Assembly (NCBI GenBank): GCA_030265145.1 | Contig: JARBES010000117.1 | Location: 5,837,911-5,858,403, forward strand | From: Strongylocentrotus pallidus | Taxonomy: Eukaryota; Echinodermata; Echinoidea; Camarodonta; Strongylocentrotidae | Length of the DNA stretch: 20,493 bases | Direction of reading: 5' to 3' | Shown here: piece by piece, positions 1 through 9,139 of the stretch | Layout of the letters: the number at the start of each line of letters is the position of its first letter | How positions within the stretch are numbered: position 1 is the stretch's first letter | Program-made: the position numbers and the translations under genes | Notes under the pieces: generated by a model | Told to the model about the DNA's origin: nothing | Databases searched by the model: none | The model's input: the letters and a program-made list of their open reading frames with translations, nothing else

Positions 1-854
1 TGCGCAAATACGCTTCGCTCCTTGGCAACGGAGATACCACGCACAAATCGCGTGACCGAATTCTATTCGGCGCGACCAAATTCTGGGCAGAAAAATGCTC
101 CGTATTCTTTCGGAAGTATTTTGCTTATCATCATTTTATATTTTAAGTGACTATAAAATCCTGTTAGAGGATTAATTTTCTTTTCTTTTGATGGGTAGAT
201 TGCCAAATAAAAGAGGTAAGAATTCAAAATATTAGCGATTTCACCTTAAGTGACCGAATACTGGGCACTCTACCCTATGATTATCACGGATGCCTGAGCC
301 TGTGGAGTAATGTATGAGTGACTAAACTTATGCACGGCTATGGATGGGCCTTTGTCATGCCATAAACTATCACTCAATTCAAGGAGGCATAGTCATTGGT
401 ATAATTTTTGAAAGAAAAACTGTTCAGACGACCTCTATTCTAGTGATTCTCAACAGTTTCAAACGCCACTGTTGAACAGAAGGGGCGCTGGTCCGAGAAT
501 AAGGATCGTCTGCATAAAGTAGGATCGTCTTCGTAAACGTGGACCAATGCGTCCCCCAAAATAAGGATCTTCCGCATTTTCGCAGACGTTTCATATTTTT
601 GATCGGTGCGTTGGCGATGCGAAAAATGGATTCCGTGATTTTCCTGATGCATTTTAGTCTACATTGACTTTGTAGAGAGACTTTCACAATCCTCGGGAAG
701 ACGGACAACCCATCAAAGTAGATGGTGAACTAGGGTCATTTTCTTACGCTGAATTCATTTTTTCCCTATTAATAGAGATAAGATTAAGACTTTCTAAATA
801 GTCAAAATTTCCTCTCGCTAAATGTTACATCAAGATTTTCCCTACATTATACAG
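1..854. other. Probable EIPR1 intron 1 or upstream DNA, no gene recognised
   Basis: No EIPR1 exon 1 was found. The motif GACC(G/A)AAT(A/T)CTGGGCA occurs near 78 and again near 252, with a related CGTGACCGAATTC near 51, so repeat edges are likely. Three related copies of AGGATC(G/T)TC lie at about 505, 523 and 567. The first 140 bases are richer in CpG than the rest. Confidence 0.4.
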
Positions 855-938
855 GCTCGAAGCTTGACAGCCCAGGTTGCCGAGACAGATGCTATCCGCT
901 TTCTAGTTGGAACACAGTCCCTCAAATATGACAATCAG
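855..938 (+). CDS. EIPR1: EIPR1 copy 1, exon 2
   Basis: 28 codons beginning [16 protein letters not shown] and ending KYDNQ. Acceptor acag and donor gtaaga. Both ends are phase 0. It has no counterpart in copy 2 inside the window. Confidence 0.9.
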
Positions 939-2111
939 GTAAGACTAACATTCAAGACAATGTTTTTAATTTATTAATAGTAATACACTCATGGATCTAT
1001 TGGTTAAATGGATTGGGTATCTTTGTCTGAATAATAATATAATGTAGCAAGAGAACATAACTCTTATTAACAATTACAATACAAAATGAGGCTAGTAATG
1101 TCACAGTCATACATTTGTCATTGTTTGTTGGCTGCCTTATAGATAGAACTTAAATTTGTTTTTGAGATTTGATTGGTTGGCTGCATGTTAAGCGGGGTAT
1201 CACTTCAACCGTGAAGATAATTTATCTTATGTATATTCATCCTAACTACAGGTGCATGTGCTGGACTTTGACGAGGATAATAATGCTCTCAACAAAACTG
1301 TGTTCTTTCACAAAGATGGAGAAATATGGCACATTGGTTCAAGCCCAGGAGACAAAGATGTCCTATCAACATGCTTCAACAAAAGTAACTCCAGATACAT
1401 TTTTTAAAAAGATGTCTACTCTAATATTAGACAAATAATACACAGCAGTAAGGGCATTAGTAAGAATTACCCACACAAGGTACCTTTGGAACAGTCTAAC
1501 AAGCCGGGGGTGTTCGGACTGTTTTGAAGGTGCCGAGTGTGGGTAATTATGACTAATGCCCTCACTCCTGTGTATTATTTGTTTTATAAGATGATGTTTT
1601 ATTTGTTTTACAACATAATTTTACTAATGACAGGTCATTAGCATTTACTAATGATCGGTCATTAGTAAAATTACGTGTGAGGCAAAATAAATGACTGGTC
1701 ACGTGTACGCTCTCAACCAATCATTTGATAAGGATCCGCTTCATCATCTTATAATACTTACTATTTATCCATGTATATTTTTATGCGTATTGCTGTCACA
1801 AATTATAACACAATAATGAGATGTGTTGTTATGCTCAACATGCCTAAAAAGTGCCAGTATCATCCTCACTCTACACATGTAGCCAAGCTGCCAAGATGCT
1901 TTGTCGAGTGCATTCAAAGAATTACCTCCTACCAGGTACCGTTACATTTATTAGAGAGTGTATTTAGAGCAATGTTCCAGAATTTTATTGCTCAAGGATA
2001 TTGAATAAAACCCATTGTTGACCTCATTATCATATAAAATGCAGTCTGACCTGCTTAGTTGTGCTTTCAATTAAAAAATAACTTTACAGTTGATTTCTAT
2101 CATGTACTTCT

Positions 2112-2143
<32 letters not shown>

Positions 2144-5100
2144 ATACTTGTTTGAAAGCTGGACATTTTAATTATAGAATTATCTTTAAGAGTGACCTTT
2201 TAGTAGATTTTATATGAATTCTGTTATCTGAAAACTCTGACGCTGAGAGGGTTTAAAGTGCCGCATATAATAAAAGTCCCTGCACTTTTGAGGTCCATTT
2301 GTACATACATTTGAAAGTACTATTTAACTTTGCCTCCGATTCTAAACAAAATCCTGGATTTAGGTCATACTGCAATCATAATTATAAACCTCTAGGTCAG
2401 AAATAATTCCCTTGACTTTCACAGGCCAATCGCATGTTTGATTATCAAGATATTTATGATTGGAATTCAAAATTTCGAAAAAGTTTTTCACAACGGTCTT
2501 TAAAACACTACAGCCTATTGGGGAATATGAGTTTGGTAGAATTGGTCTCTCAAATTGTTTTACTTTTTTTAAGGCACTTCATGATTATTTTGAAGCGCAA
2601 TTTTGTTATGGCTTCAATATTTCACCGTATCACAGACACTGATAACACGTAGGGTCATGCATCTCAGATTAGTAAAAACTGAAAACATTGTTAAACAATG
2701 ACTTTAAAGGGGGTGTACATGGCAAATACTGGTTCACGCCATCTACGACTTCTTTTGGACAACTGCATGTAAATGAATGGACTTGATTAACAGCGGCACA
2801 CTAGTGTTCGCTAAACAGACCGAAGTTCTCCTCACACTTCAGTTTGGCGTATGTTGCAAGTAAATTAATACTGTGGTAGCGTCGTCCGTAGTCGTATTAT
2901 ACTTGATTGGCCCCGAGTCAGGCCACAGGAAAGACGCGTCATGCTACACCCCCTTTAAGGATTCTAAGAAATGGTGTTGGTCAGCTTGGCTTCAGAAACG
3001 CTTCGTTGAATATGGATATTTTTATTTTTCTTTCCAGTTGTAGACAATAAACTTCAGGGCCAGGCAGCCATCTGGAGACTACCAACCGATGAAGAGGACC
3101 CAGACATCCAGGATGTTGGTCTCCATGACGACGCGTCATCCAACGCAAAGAACCTGGAGGTGCTGTGTCGGCTGGACAACTCAGATGCGGGCAACATTAT
3201 GAGGTATTCATTCATACAGTATAATGTTGATGAGGGTGGTAGTGATAATGGTGATGATGATGATGATGATGATGATGATGAGGATGAGGATGAGGGTGAT
3301 GATAATGATGATGATGATGATGAGGATGATAAGGAGGATGATGATGATGATGATAATGATGATAATATTAATGATGATGATGATAATGAAAATGATAATG
3401 ATGATAATGATAGTAATGATAATATTGAAAATGATAATAATGATAGTGATACCGTAATGATAATGATAATGATAATAATAAATGATATGATGATAATGAG
3501 AAGAAGAAGAAGAATGGTGATGATATTGATTGTTTTGTTTTTTAAATACAATGTTTTAAACAAGGCAAACATCAGTTTGATACAAAAAGTATGTATGAAG
3601 ACACTGATCAAACATGAGTATGGGAATAGAGATTGTCCTCATATCTTATAACTTTCTTCCCATGCAGTGTATTATGGGAGCCTCAAGGAGATGGGAACAG
3701 GATCATGTCTCTGACAGAAAATAAGTTTCTTGTGTGGGATCTGGAGGCCAGTGGAAGCAGAGCTAGAGTAAGTCCCCTGGTTACTTCAAGGACTACATTG
3801 GTCCAGTAGATTTAGGCCAAGCAAAAGAGGAGGGAAAGTGGTCTGATAGTTGTTTAAGTGAACCACTCAACTGAAAATAAAATAAATATTTGTCCATAGT
3901 AATTAGTTAGAATGTATAAAATCAATATCAAAAAACTTTACCTGGCGTTCTATGTGTTAATGGTAAGGAAGTAACACAAAAATATAGAAATGACATAAAA
4001 TCCAGTGCTCTGAAGACAAGGACTTGGTTTCTGTGTGAAACCTATCTAACGCGAATGAGTACAGTTGTGTTGACAAATTCGCTTTCTGTTTACTGAGAGT
4101 TTATTTGTACTTACAATATACTTTGTAGAAATAATACTTAAAGGGGAATACCGAAGAAAAAGGAAAACAAGGTCTCATCGAGCTAATTTTGATGAGACAA
4201 TCACTCCATTGAGCTAGTTAGCTATAGGCTCTGTCTCACGAGCGACACTTCAGGGTTTGCACTTACTTCTTCTTCTTCTTCCAAGAAAAGTGCTGCTTCA
4301 AGGCCTTGAAGATTGCGCACTGTGACGTCAATGACGTCATCAATCGGACCTCAATATTCTCGCGAAACTTGCAATCAAACCTGGTTTAGAATACGATTTT
4401 CAAAGTAGCCGTTCTTCTAATCGCAACCTTCTAAAGTGATAAACTAAACGATGTTGTGTTTTTCATGTACTAAGCTTATAAAGGGAGTATAGTTATTTTT
4501 GTTCGGTATTCCCCTTTAAAACTCATATTTTGAATATAGAATACATCGGTGGAACTCCTTACATACAGAGCACATCCCAATCGGTTATACTGGAAGGAGA
4601 AACCCCAAAGGGTCAGAGTGATCGAATGTGCTCATGCTAGATCATTAATAATGATTATAATAATAATAATAATAATAATGATATTAATAATTATGATGAG
4701 AATAATAATTATGATAATGATAATAATGATAAAAATAATTATGATAATAATAATGATTATACAAATTATGATAATAATGATAATAATGATAATAATTGAT
4801 ATACATATGTCAAAAAGAAGAAAAAAAGAAAAGAGAATCACACATTGTATCTTACCCACAGATGACGAGTTCAGCAACCTTAGAGGGCAAAGGTCATCCT
4901 AAATTCACCTCTCTTCGATGGAACCCGCATCATAACAACTCGCAGGTTGCATCAGCCAATGATACAACCATTAGAGGGTGGGATCTCAGATCTATGGAGT
5001 AAGACATTTCATTTTTATTTTATCCTTTGAAATTCATTAAAAATTCACTTCATTTGTGTTGTGCGATGTTTATGACATTTGCTCTGCGGTAATCTCTTTC

Positions 5101-8100
5101 ACTAACTGAATTTCTAACTTCAACTCTGGATCCAACACTATATGTAACTCTAACACTAACCCTAAACCTAACCCTAAACCTAACCTAAAACTCAGTACAA
5201 ACACTTTCTCTAACCCAAATCTTTTGATGAAAAAATAAAATAAAATCAATATAATGTCAGAGCACCCTTCATTTGCCAGAAGTTATTTCTAAGTGGTTGA
5301 ATATTATCATTAGAGATAAATTTGGGTTTTGGTCATGCAATTGCTTTGGGAAAAGTTGATTATGTAGTATTGGTGATAACTGCCAAGTTTTTAATAGATC
5401 AAAGTGGTGTTCATTTTGAATACTTCACTAAAATCATCTCAATCCATGAATAGAGCATTTTTACTGACACATTTCTTTTAATAATAATAATAATAATAAT
5501 GACGAAAATAATAATGAGGAAGTCATTTATAAAGCGCTCTTACACATAAAAGACATATAAGCTTCACAGAGTTCAAACAAAAAATAACATTCAAGTTAAG
5601 TCAAGTTAATGATAATCATTAAATAGGAGAGTTGTGAGAGCCTTCTTTAAAACATCTAATGAAGGAGACAGGTAGACAGATCGTGGCAGGTTGTTCCATA
5701 GTCAATAATAGTCATGATGCAGAGGCCTGAAAAGCATTATCACCAGCTTTATTGTTTGTTCTGGGCACATTGAGAATGGTGTCGTCTGAACTTCTGAAGG
5801 CCGGTTCTTTTTCTTAACTGAGTTGAACATTATGAGGATATACCAAACCACATTCCTCACTCTTTCCTCTTTTTCAATTCAATTCAATTCAATTTTATTT
5901 CATTCAGTACAACAAAACATTACATATTGGACAAAGACATAAAAATAAAATGAATAGGCTGCAACCTGAAAGGAAACAATCCTTATATAAAGGATGTCCC
6001 ATTTTTTATAATAAAAAGTATGAAATACATGTATATTCGTTACCGGACATTATTCAAAGACACAAATCAAAACAACAAACAAACAACATATGTCTCAATT
6101 TCAAATGATTATTGTAATTTACCCAACAGAATTTGATACCTCTGTTTAAATACATTTACATTAGCAGAATTCTGTATGTAATGAGGAAGAGTGTTCCACA
6201 AAAACGGTCCTTGGAAAATAATTAATTTTTGGTTCAGTACTTTACAAATCAATAGCAAATGAAAATTGTGTGCATTTCTAGTACTATAACAGTGACTATG
6301 AATATAACTCTTTAATATATACAATTTGGAAATGGAATCAGGAAGAAGTTACTAAAGAGAGAAACTATTCTTAATAATGTAAACTTTCTTTCACAAACCT
6401 ACTGCAGGCAAACCTACATGATAGAGAATGCCCATGGCCAGTTGGTACGGGATCTGGACTTCAATCCGAACAAGCAATACTACATGGCATCCTGCGGCGA
6501 CGATTGCAGCGTCAAGTTCTGGGATGTCCGCAACACCGAATGGCCCGTCATGGTCCAGAATGACCATTCGCACTGGTAGGTGGTAGAGTTTAAAGGAAAT
6601 ACAGTAGATTTGGGGGAGATACAATTTATTGTAAGTCTGTATGTTATAGGGCCCTGAACGAGTATCTCCCCAGATACCTCTCCAGGACATTTCTCTGCTT
6701 GGACATTTCTCTCCTAGGAAAACTACCCCATCGACAGTTACGCATGCCATAAGACGATTATCCCATATCTAAATACATGCATGTACAATATGCTGCATAC
6801 CGGGTATGTGTACTCGTACACCAATAAAACAGCTTAATGTTTTGTTGGTAGGATCTCTTTGTGACAGGTAAAGTGAGAAATTATTGGTGCAAATATGATG
6901 ACATTAGTAATTAGGCAATTTATATAGTGCCACTGAAAACAATGCACTTTGAGATGCCATGCTTGGGTCAGTGTTAAAATTAAGGCGTATACAAGTTACC
7001 AAGTAGTGACAGTGTGATTTCAGTGAATGTATGTAGTGATCACTCCTAGATCATAATCAAAGCATTGGTCAAACACGGTCACATACATGTATGATTCATT
7101 TAAGAAAGTAAATCAGAAAGGGAGAGAGCGCAAAGTGGAAAGAAGGAATAAGGAGGGGAAAGAACACTGTTTTTTAAGTACATGTATACTAATAATCACA
7201 CCAGGGGGTTGTTTCACAAAGATCCTAAGTCGAACTTAACTCTAAGTTGGACTTGAACACTATGGAGAGCCATTTGTAGCCTTAAAATAAAATATATTCA
7301 AAGATGCTAACAGCTTTTCATAATCGCTAAGTCCAACTTAGAGATAACTTCATCTTAAGATCTTTGTGAAACACCCCCTGTTGATATATTAAACACTCTC
7401 TCCTTCCTCGTTTCAGGGTTTGGAGCGTAAGATACAACCAATTCCATGATCAGCTCGTCCTGAGTTCAAGCAGCGATAGTCGGGTCATCCTTACCAATGC
7501 ATCATCTATCTCATCCGAACCGTTCGGTCACATGGACGAAGACGATGATGACGAGGAGGAGGATGACGACATCGTGGATAACGAGGAGAAAAACAGGTAA
7601 GATGATTTATTGTCGACATTGTAAGAATATAATAGGAATAACATCAACACATAAGATGTCTTTGCTGTAATTTATTGCATGGGCTGAATTGCAAAATTTA
7701 TTTTAGGTTTACCACCCTCAGATGTGTGCATTCTACTCAAAACCATCTTTATTTATTTTATTTGTTTGTTTGCCTTTTTTTTTGTTTTTTTTGTTTTTTT
7801 TGTTGGTATTTTAAAGGAATTTAGGGGCAATGTGTAAAGTATATATGTAATGATAATCAAAATAGAGAGATTGTATTCATGTTGCAATTGTATTATAGAT
7901 TTACTAAAAAGGTGGTTACTCTTTTCTATTAGTATGTAAAGTACAACAACCTGAGCTGAATTGCATGTTTTGATTTAAGGTGAACCTCTCACAGACTTTT
8001 GTTGTTGTTGTTGCTTCGATTTATGTATTTCCTGAAACATTAGGTGCAAAGTTTATATTAATCTACGTTTGAAAGAATGATAATTAAAATAAAGAAATGT

Positions 8101-8530
8101 CATGTTGTGATTCGTGTATTATCAAGTTCACAGTTCCGCTTCCTCCTTTCCAGAGCCATCTATACACAGAGTTTGGCCAACTTGGTTTCACTGGGTCACA
8201 ACATGGCGATTATTCTTTTGTTTTGTGCTTGCCCAACAAAGCAGTAGTCGCCATCATGTGTCCAACTCGAACCGGGTCGGCCAAACTCTGTGTATAAATG
8301 ACTCTGCTCCTTTCCATCAATATGTAACATGTGCTGTTTCTCATTGTCGTTTTAGGTCTAAAGAGGCCATGAAGGATGGCGTAATAGCAACCTATGAGGA
8401 GCATGAGGACAGCGTGTATGCGGCTGAGTGGTCTACGGCCGACCCTTGGCTCTTTGCCTCTTTGAGTTACGATGGTCGATTAGTCATTAACAGAGTACCA
8501 AGGGCTGAGAAGTACAAAATTCTTCTCTGA
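855..8530 (+). CDS. EIPR1: EIPR1 (TSSC1), WD40 protein, copy 1; spliced, 5' end outside window
   Basis: Seen: eight exons join in phase into about 380 codons ending in TGA: 855-938, 1252-1384, 3038-3203, 3668-3767, 4862-4998, 6408-6575, 7417-7596, 8356-8530. All introns are GT-AG. Landmarks that match human EIPR1 from memory are [63 protein letters not shown] and [20 protein letters not shown], in the right order. The human protein is about 387 residues, so only about 14 N-terminal residues are missing; I searched 1-850 and found no matching exon. Known of the family: a WD40 propeller that binds the EARP and GARP complexes and supports endosome recycling and dense-core vesicle formation. Odd: an Asp/Glu run ([12 protein letters not shown]) in exon 8, and introns loaded with repeats. 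It converges on SMC5. Confidence 0.93.
1252..1384 (+). CDS. EIPR1: EIPR1 copy 1, exon 3
   Basis: 133 bases reading [20 protein letters not shown], then [22 protein letters not shown]. The exon ends with one base of a split codon (A|TT, Ile) and the donor gtaact. The order DFDEDNN...GEIWHI...TC matches human EIPR1. It is absent from copy 2. Confidence 0.88.
1431..1582. repeat. Foldback (MITE-like) element in EIPR1 intron 3
   Basis: Two arms of about 65 bases form an imperfect inverted repeat. The outer ends are ACAAATAATACAC and GTGTATTATTTGT; inner matches include GGGCATTAGT/ACTAATGCCC and ACCCACAC/GTGTGGGT. This would fold into one long hairpin. No coding capacity. Confidence 0.75.
1585..1753. 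repeat. Second inverted-repeat element, next to the first
   Basis: Ends TATAAGATGATG and CATCATCTTATA are perfect inverted repeats. Inside, TAATTTTACTAATGAC at about 1617 is mirrored by GTCATTAGTAAAATTA ending at about 1673. With the neighbouring foldback it makes a 320-base composite. Confidence 0.6.
2111..2139. repeat. (CT)n microsatellite
   Basis: An almost perfect CT dinucleotide run of about 28 bases in EIPR1 intron 3. Confidence 0.95.
2315..2700 (+). repeat. Dispersed repeat, member 1 (same family as 17762-18142)
   Basis: About 380 bases align, roughly 80% by eye, with a segment in a different intron of EIPR1 copy 2. Shared blocks include AATCATAATTATAAACCT, GGCACTTCATGAT, GAAGCGCAATTT and ATCACAGACACTGATAACA. 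No protein match or clear terminal repeats, so the class is unknown. Confidence 0.75.
2708..2954. mobile_element. TTAA-flanked MITE, 247 bases, EIPR1 copy 1 intron 3
   Basis: Terminal inverted repeats AGGGGGTGTA and TACACCCCCT are flanked on both sides by TTAA (2704-2707 and 2955-2958). The matching place in copy 2 (around 14386-14395) reads straight through a single TTAA into attctaag. A TTAA target is typical of piggyBac-type transposases, so this is probably a non-autonomous relative. Confidence 0.85.
3038..3203 (+). CDS. EIPR1: EIPR1 copy 1, exon 4
   Basis: 166 bases, acceptor tttccag, donor gtattc. It encodes QAAIWRLP, an acidic linker ([16 protein letters not shown]) and LEVLCRLDN. The frame stays open through nearly the whole following intron, to a stop ending at 3651. 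Confidence 0.92.
3229..3527 (+). repeat. (GAT)n/(GATAAT)n microsatellite in EIPR1 copy 1 intron 4
   Basis: About 300 bases of GAT, AAT and GAG triplets. Read in the exon 4 frame it is an open Asp/Asn/Glu-rich stretch; this is repeat translation unless the intron is retained. Confidence 0.9.
3668..3767 (+). CDS. EIPR1: EIPR1 copy 1, exon 5
   Basis: 100 bases, acceptor catgcag, donor gtaagt. Encodes [20 protein letters not shown] and [14 protein letters not shown], a WD repeat closing on VWDL. Differs from copy 2 at one residue (M here, L there). Confidence 0.92.
4142..4515. mobile_element. TTAA-flanked MITE, 374 bases, EIPR1 copy 1 intron 5
   Basis: Perfect 14-base terminal inverted repeats AGGGGAATACCGAA and TTCGGTATTCCCCT, flanked by TTAA at 4138-4141 and 4516-4519. 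Copy 2 has the empty site with one TTAA (aatacTTAAaattg near 15580). A piggyBac-like MITE of a different family from 2708-2954, though both begin AGGGG. Confidence 0.9.
4643..4800. repeat. AT-rich triplet microsatellite (AAT/ATG/ATT)
   Basis: About 155 bases of AATAAT, ATGATA and ATTATG triplets just before EIPR1 exon 6. The equivalent tract in copy 2 (15706-16016) is twice as long. Confidence 0.9.
4862..4998 (+). CDS. EIPR1: EIPR1 copy 1, exon 6
   Basis: 137 bases, acceptor cccacag, donor gtaaga. Encodes [20 protein letters not shown] and [17 protein letters not shown], a WD repeat ending GWDLRS as in the human protein. Protein identical to copy 2 with 4 silent differences. Confidence 0.93.
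5153..5190. repeat. Interstitial telomere-like repeat
   Basis: A short run alternating CCCTAAA and CCTAA units (CTAACCCTAAACCTAACCC and on) on the + strand, resembling the animal telomere repeat CCCTAA. Confidence 0.7.
5480..5812 (-). mobile_element. LINE 3' fragment (CR1-like), reverse transcriptase C-terminus
   Basis: On the - strand the bases read pieces of [18 protein letters not shown] and, in a shifted frame, [20 protein letters not shown] followed by [10 protein letters not shown] and a stop. LWNxLP...SPSLxxFK is the usual end of CR1/Jockey-type polymerases. A 3' UTR with AGCGCTTTATAAAT and an (ATT)n tail follows. It is 5'-truncated and frameshifted, and absent from copy 2. Confidence 0.75.
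5872..6345 (-). mobile_element. Second LINE 3' fragment with (TTGAA)n tail
   Basis: On the - strand a 71-codon open stretch contains [14 protein letters not shown] and [13 protein letters not shown], the typical C-terminus of CR1/Rex-type reverse transcriptases. It is followed by a UTR and a 3' tail of TTGAA units at 5874-5895, the short-repeat tail such LINEs use in place of poly(A). 5'-truncated; absent from copy 2. Confidence 0.8.
6408..6575 (+). CDS. EIPR1: EIPR1 copy 1, exon 7
   Basis: 168 bases, acceptor ctgcag, donor gtaggt. Encodes [20 protein letters not shown] and [15 protein letters not shown], the most conserved WD repeat of the family. Protein identical to copy 2. Confidence 0.95.
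6740..7090. other. Copy 1-specific intron 7 segment, unclassified
   Basis: About 340 bases between blocks that align with copy 2 (17590-17650) have no match there. The phrase CAATTTATATAGTGCCACTG resembles the 3' ends of some dispersed elements, but no ends or coding can be assigned. Confidence 0.4.
7203..7380. mobile_element. Foldback MITE, GGGTGTTTCAC family, EIPR1 copy 1 intron 7
   Basis: Inverted arms of about 50 bases cover most of this 178-base element, starting AGGGGGTTGTTTCACAAAG and ending CTTTGTGAAACACCCCCTG, with TAAGTTGGACTT mirrored by AAGTCCAACTTA inside. Copy 2 reads cacctgttgat at this spot (near 17747) without the insert. Same family as 13310-13600. Confidence 0.85.
7417..7596 (+). 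CDS. EIPR1: EIPR1 copy 1, exon 8
   Basis: 180 bases, acceptor tttcag, donor gtaaga. Encodes [27 protein letters not shown] and EPFGH, followed by an acidic loop ending [11 protein letters not shown]. Copy 2 has M and D where this copy has V and N in that loop. Confidence 0.94.
7765..7803. repeat. T-rich (T7-8 G)n tract
   Basis: Runs of seven to eight T separated by single G in EIPR1 copy 1 intron 8; a looser T-rich tract lies at 18748-18775 in copy 2. Confidence 0.85.
8154..8303. mobile_element. 150-base palindromic element in EIPR1 copy 1 intron 8
   Basis: Arms of about 65 bases, roughly 80% complementary: AGCCATCTATACACAGAG and GTTTGGCC at the left are mirrored at the right. The same element sits at the same place in copy 2, so it predates the split of the two copies. 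Confidence 0.8.
8356..8530 (+). CDS. EIPR1: EIPR1 copy 1, terminal coding exon 9
   Basis: 175 bases from acceptor tttag to stop TGA. Encodes [19 protein letters not shown], then [20 protein letters not shown] and the C-terminus RAEKYKILL, as in human except for small changes. Its last 60 or so bases are the seed of a decayed repeat ladder downstream. Confidence 0.95.
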
Positions 8531-8715
8531 GCTACTTGGAGTCAAAGTCACATGGATCATTTGTTGAACCATTAGCTAGGCTTTACAAAGACTGCTGGTT
8601 ATTTATCTACAATGCACCAAGATGAGAAAGATGCAAGATTTTTCTCTGAGCTACTTGGAGTCAAATTCACATGGATCATTTGTTCTGAAGTGAACCATAA
8701 GCTGGGCTAGCCATG

Positions 8716-8897
8716 ACTAGGCGTTGTGGCGTGCGCCTGTAATCCAGCTAACAGTGGAAGTTACAAACTGAGTCAGACGAGGATGCAGATTCGAAACTGA
8801 GTCACGTCTTTCGGATGGTGACGTTTAAAGGTCGGTCCCCAGACGTAAATAATCATATCTGATGATACATGTCTGTAAAAACCCAATACACACACAC
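8716..8897 (+). mobile_element. SINE with 7SL/Alu-like head, 182 bases
   Basis: Flanked by 12-base target repeats GGGCTAGCCATG (8704-8715) and GGGCTAGCTATG (8898-8909). The head GGCGTTGTGGCGTGCGCCTG followed by TAATCCAGCTA resembles the start of 7SL RNA and Alu; box A-like 8726-8739, box B-like GATTCGAAAC 8788-8797. Ends in a (CA)n tail. Copy 2 has the empty site near 19460. Confidence 0.75.
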
Positions 8898-9139
8898 GGG
8901 CTAGCTATGCTAAGACTGCCGGTTATTTATCTACAATGCACCAAGATGAGAAAGGTACAAGGTTCCTCTCTGAGCTTCCTGGTAAGTTGCCAGTTGGAGG
9001 TTAAATCTGGGGAATACCCCTTGTGGAGGTTCAACCGTCAGTTATTCATCAATCGATTACCAGGGACAGTGAGGTGTAATGTTTTCCTTTCAGCTGTTTG
9101 TTGTAGAGACTCAAAGAGACTCAAACTAATGAGAATATA

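Noticed and set aside
424-708. Two overlapping open frames of 70-94 codons on the - strand
   Set aside because: No recognisable protein, no splice support, and the DNA contains short internal repeats; treated as chance.
1-850. Search for EIPR1 exon 1 (a short ATG exon ending in YGLEFQ or similar)
   Set aside because: No ATG-led stretch with a matching end and a donor was seen; the exon is probably left of the window.
1771-2004. 77-codon + strand open frame in EIPR1 intron 3
   Set aside because: No family resemblance, inside an intron of a well-defined gene.
3054-3611. Ser/Leu-rich 185-codon open frame on the - strand
   Set aside because: It is the antisense of EIPR1 exon 4 plus the GAT microsatellite.
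8097-8530. Longer frame running from intron 8 into exon 9 of copy 1
   Set aside because: The upstream part is the palindromic element; the tttag acceptor at 8355 and the copy 2 partner define the exon.
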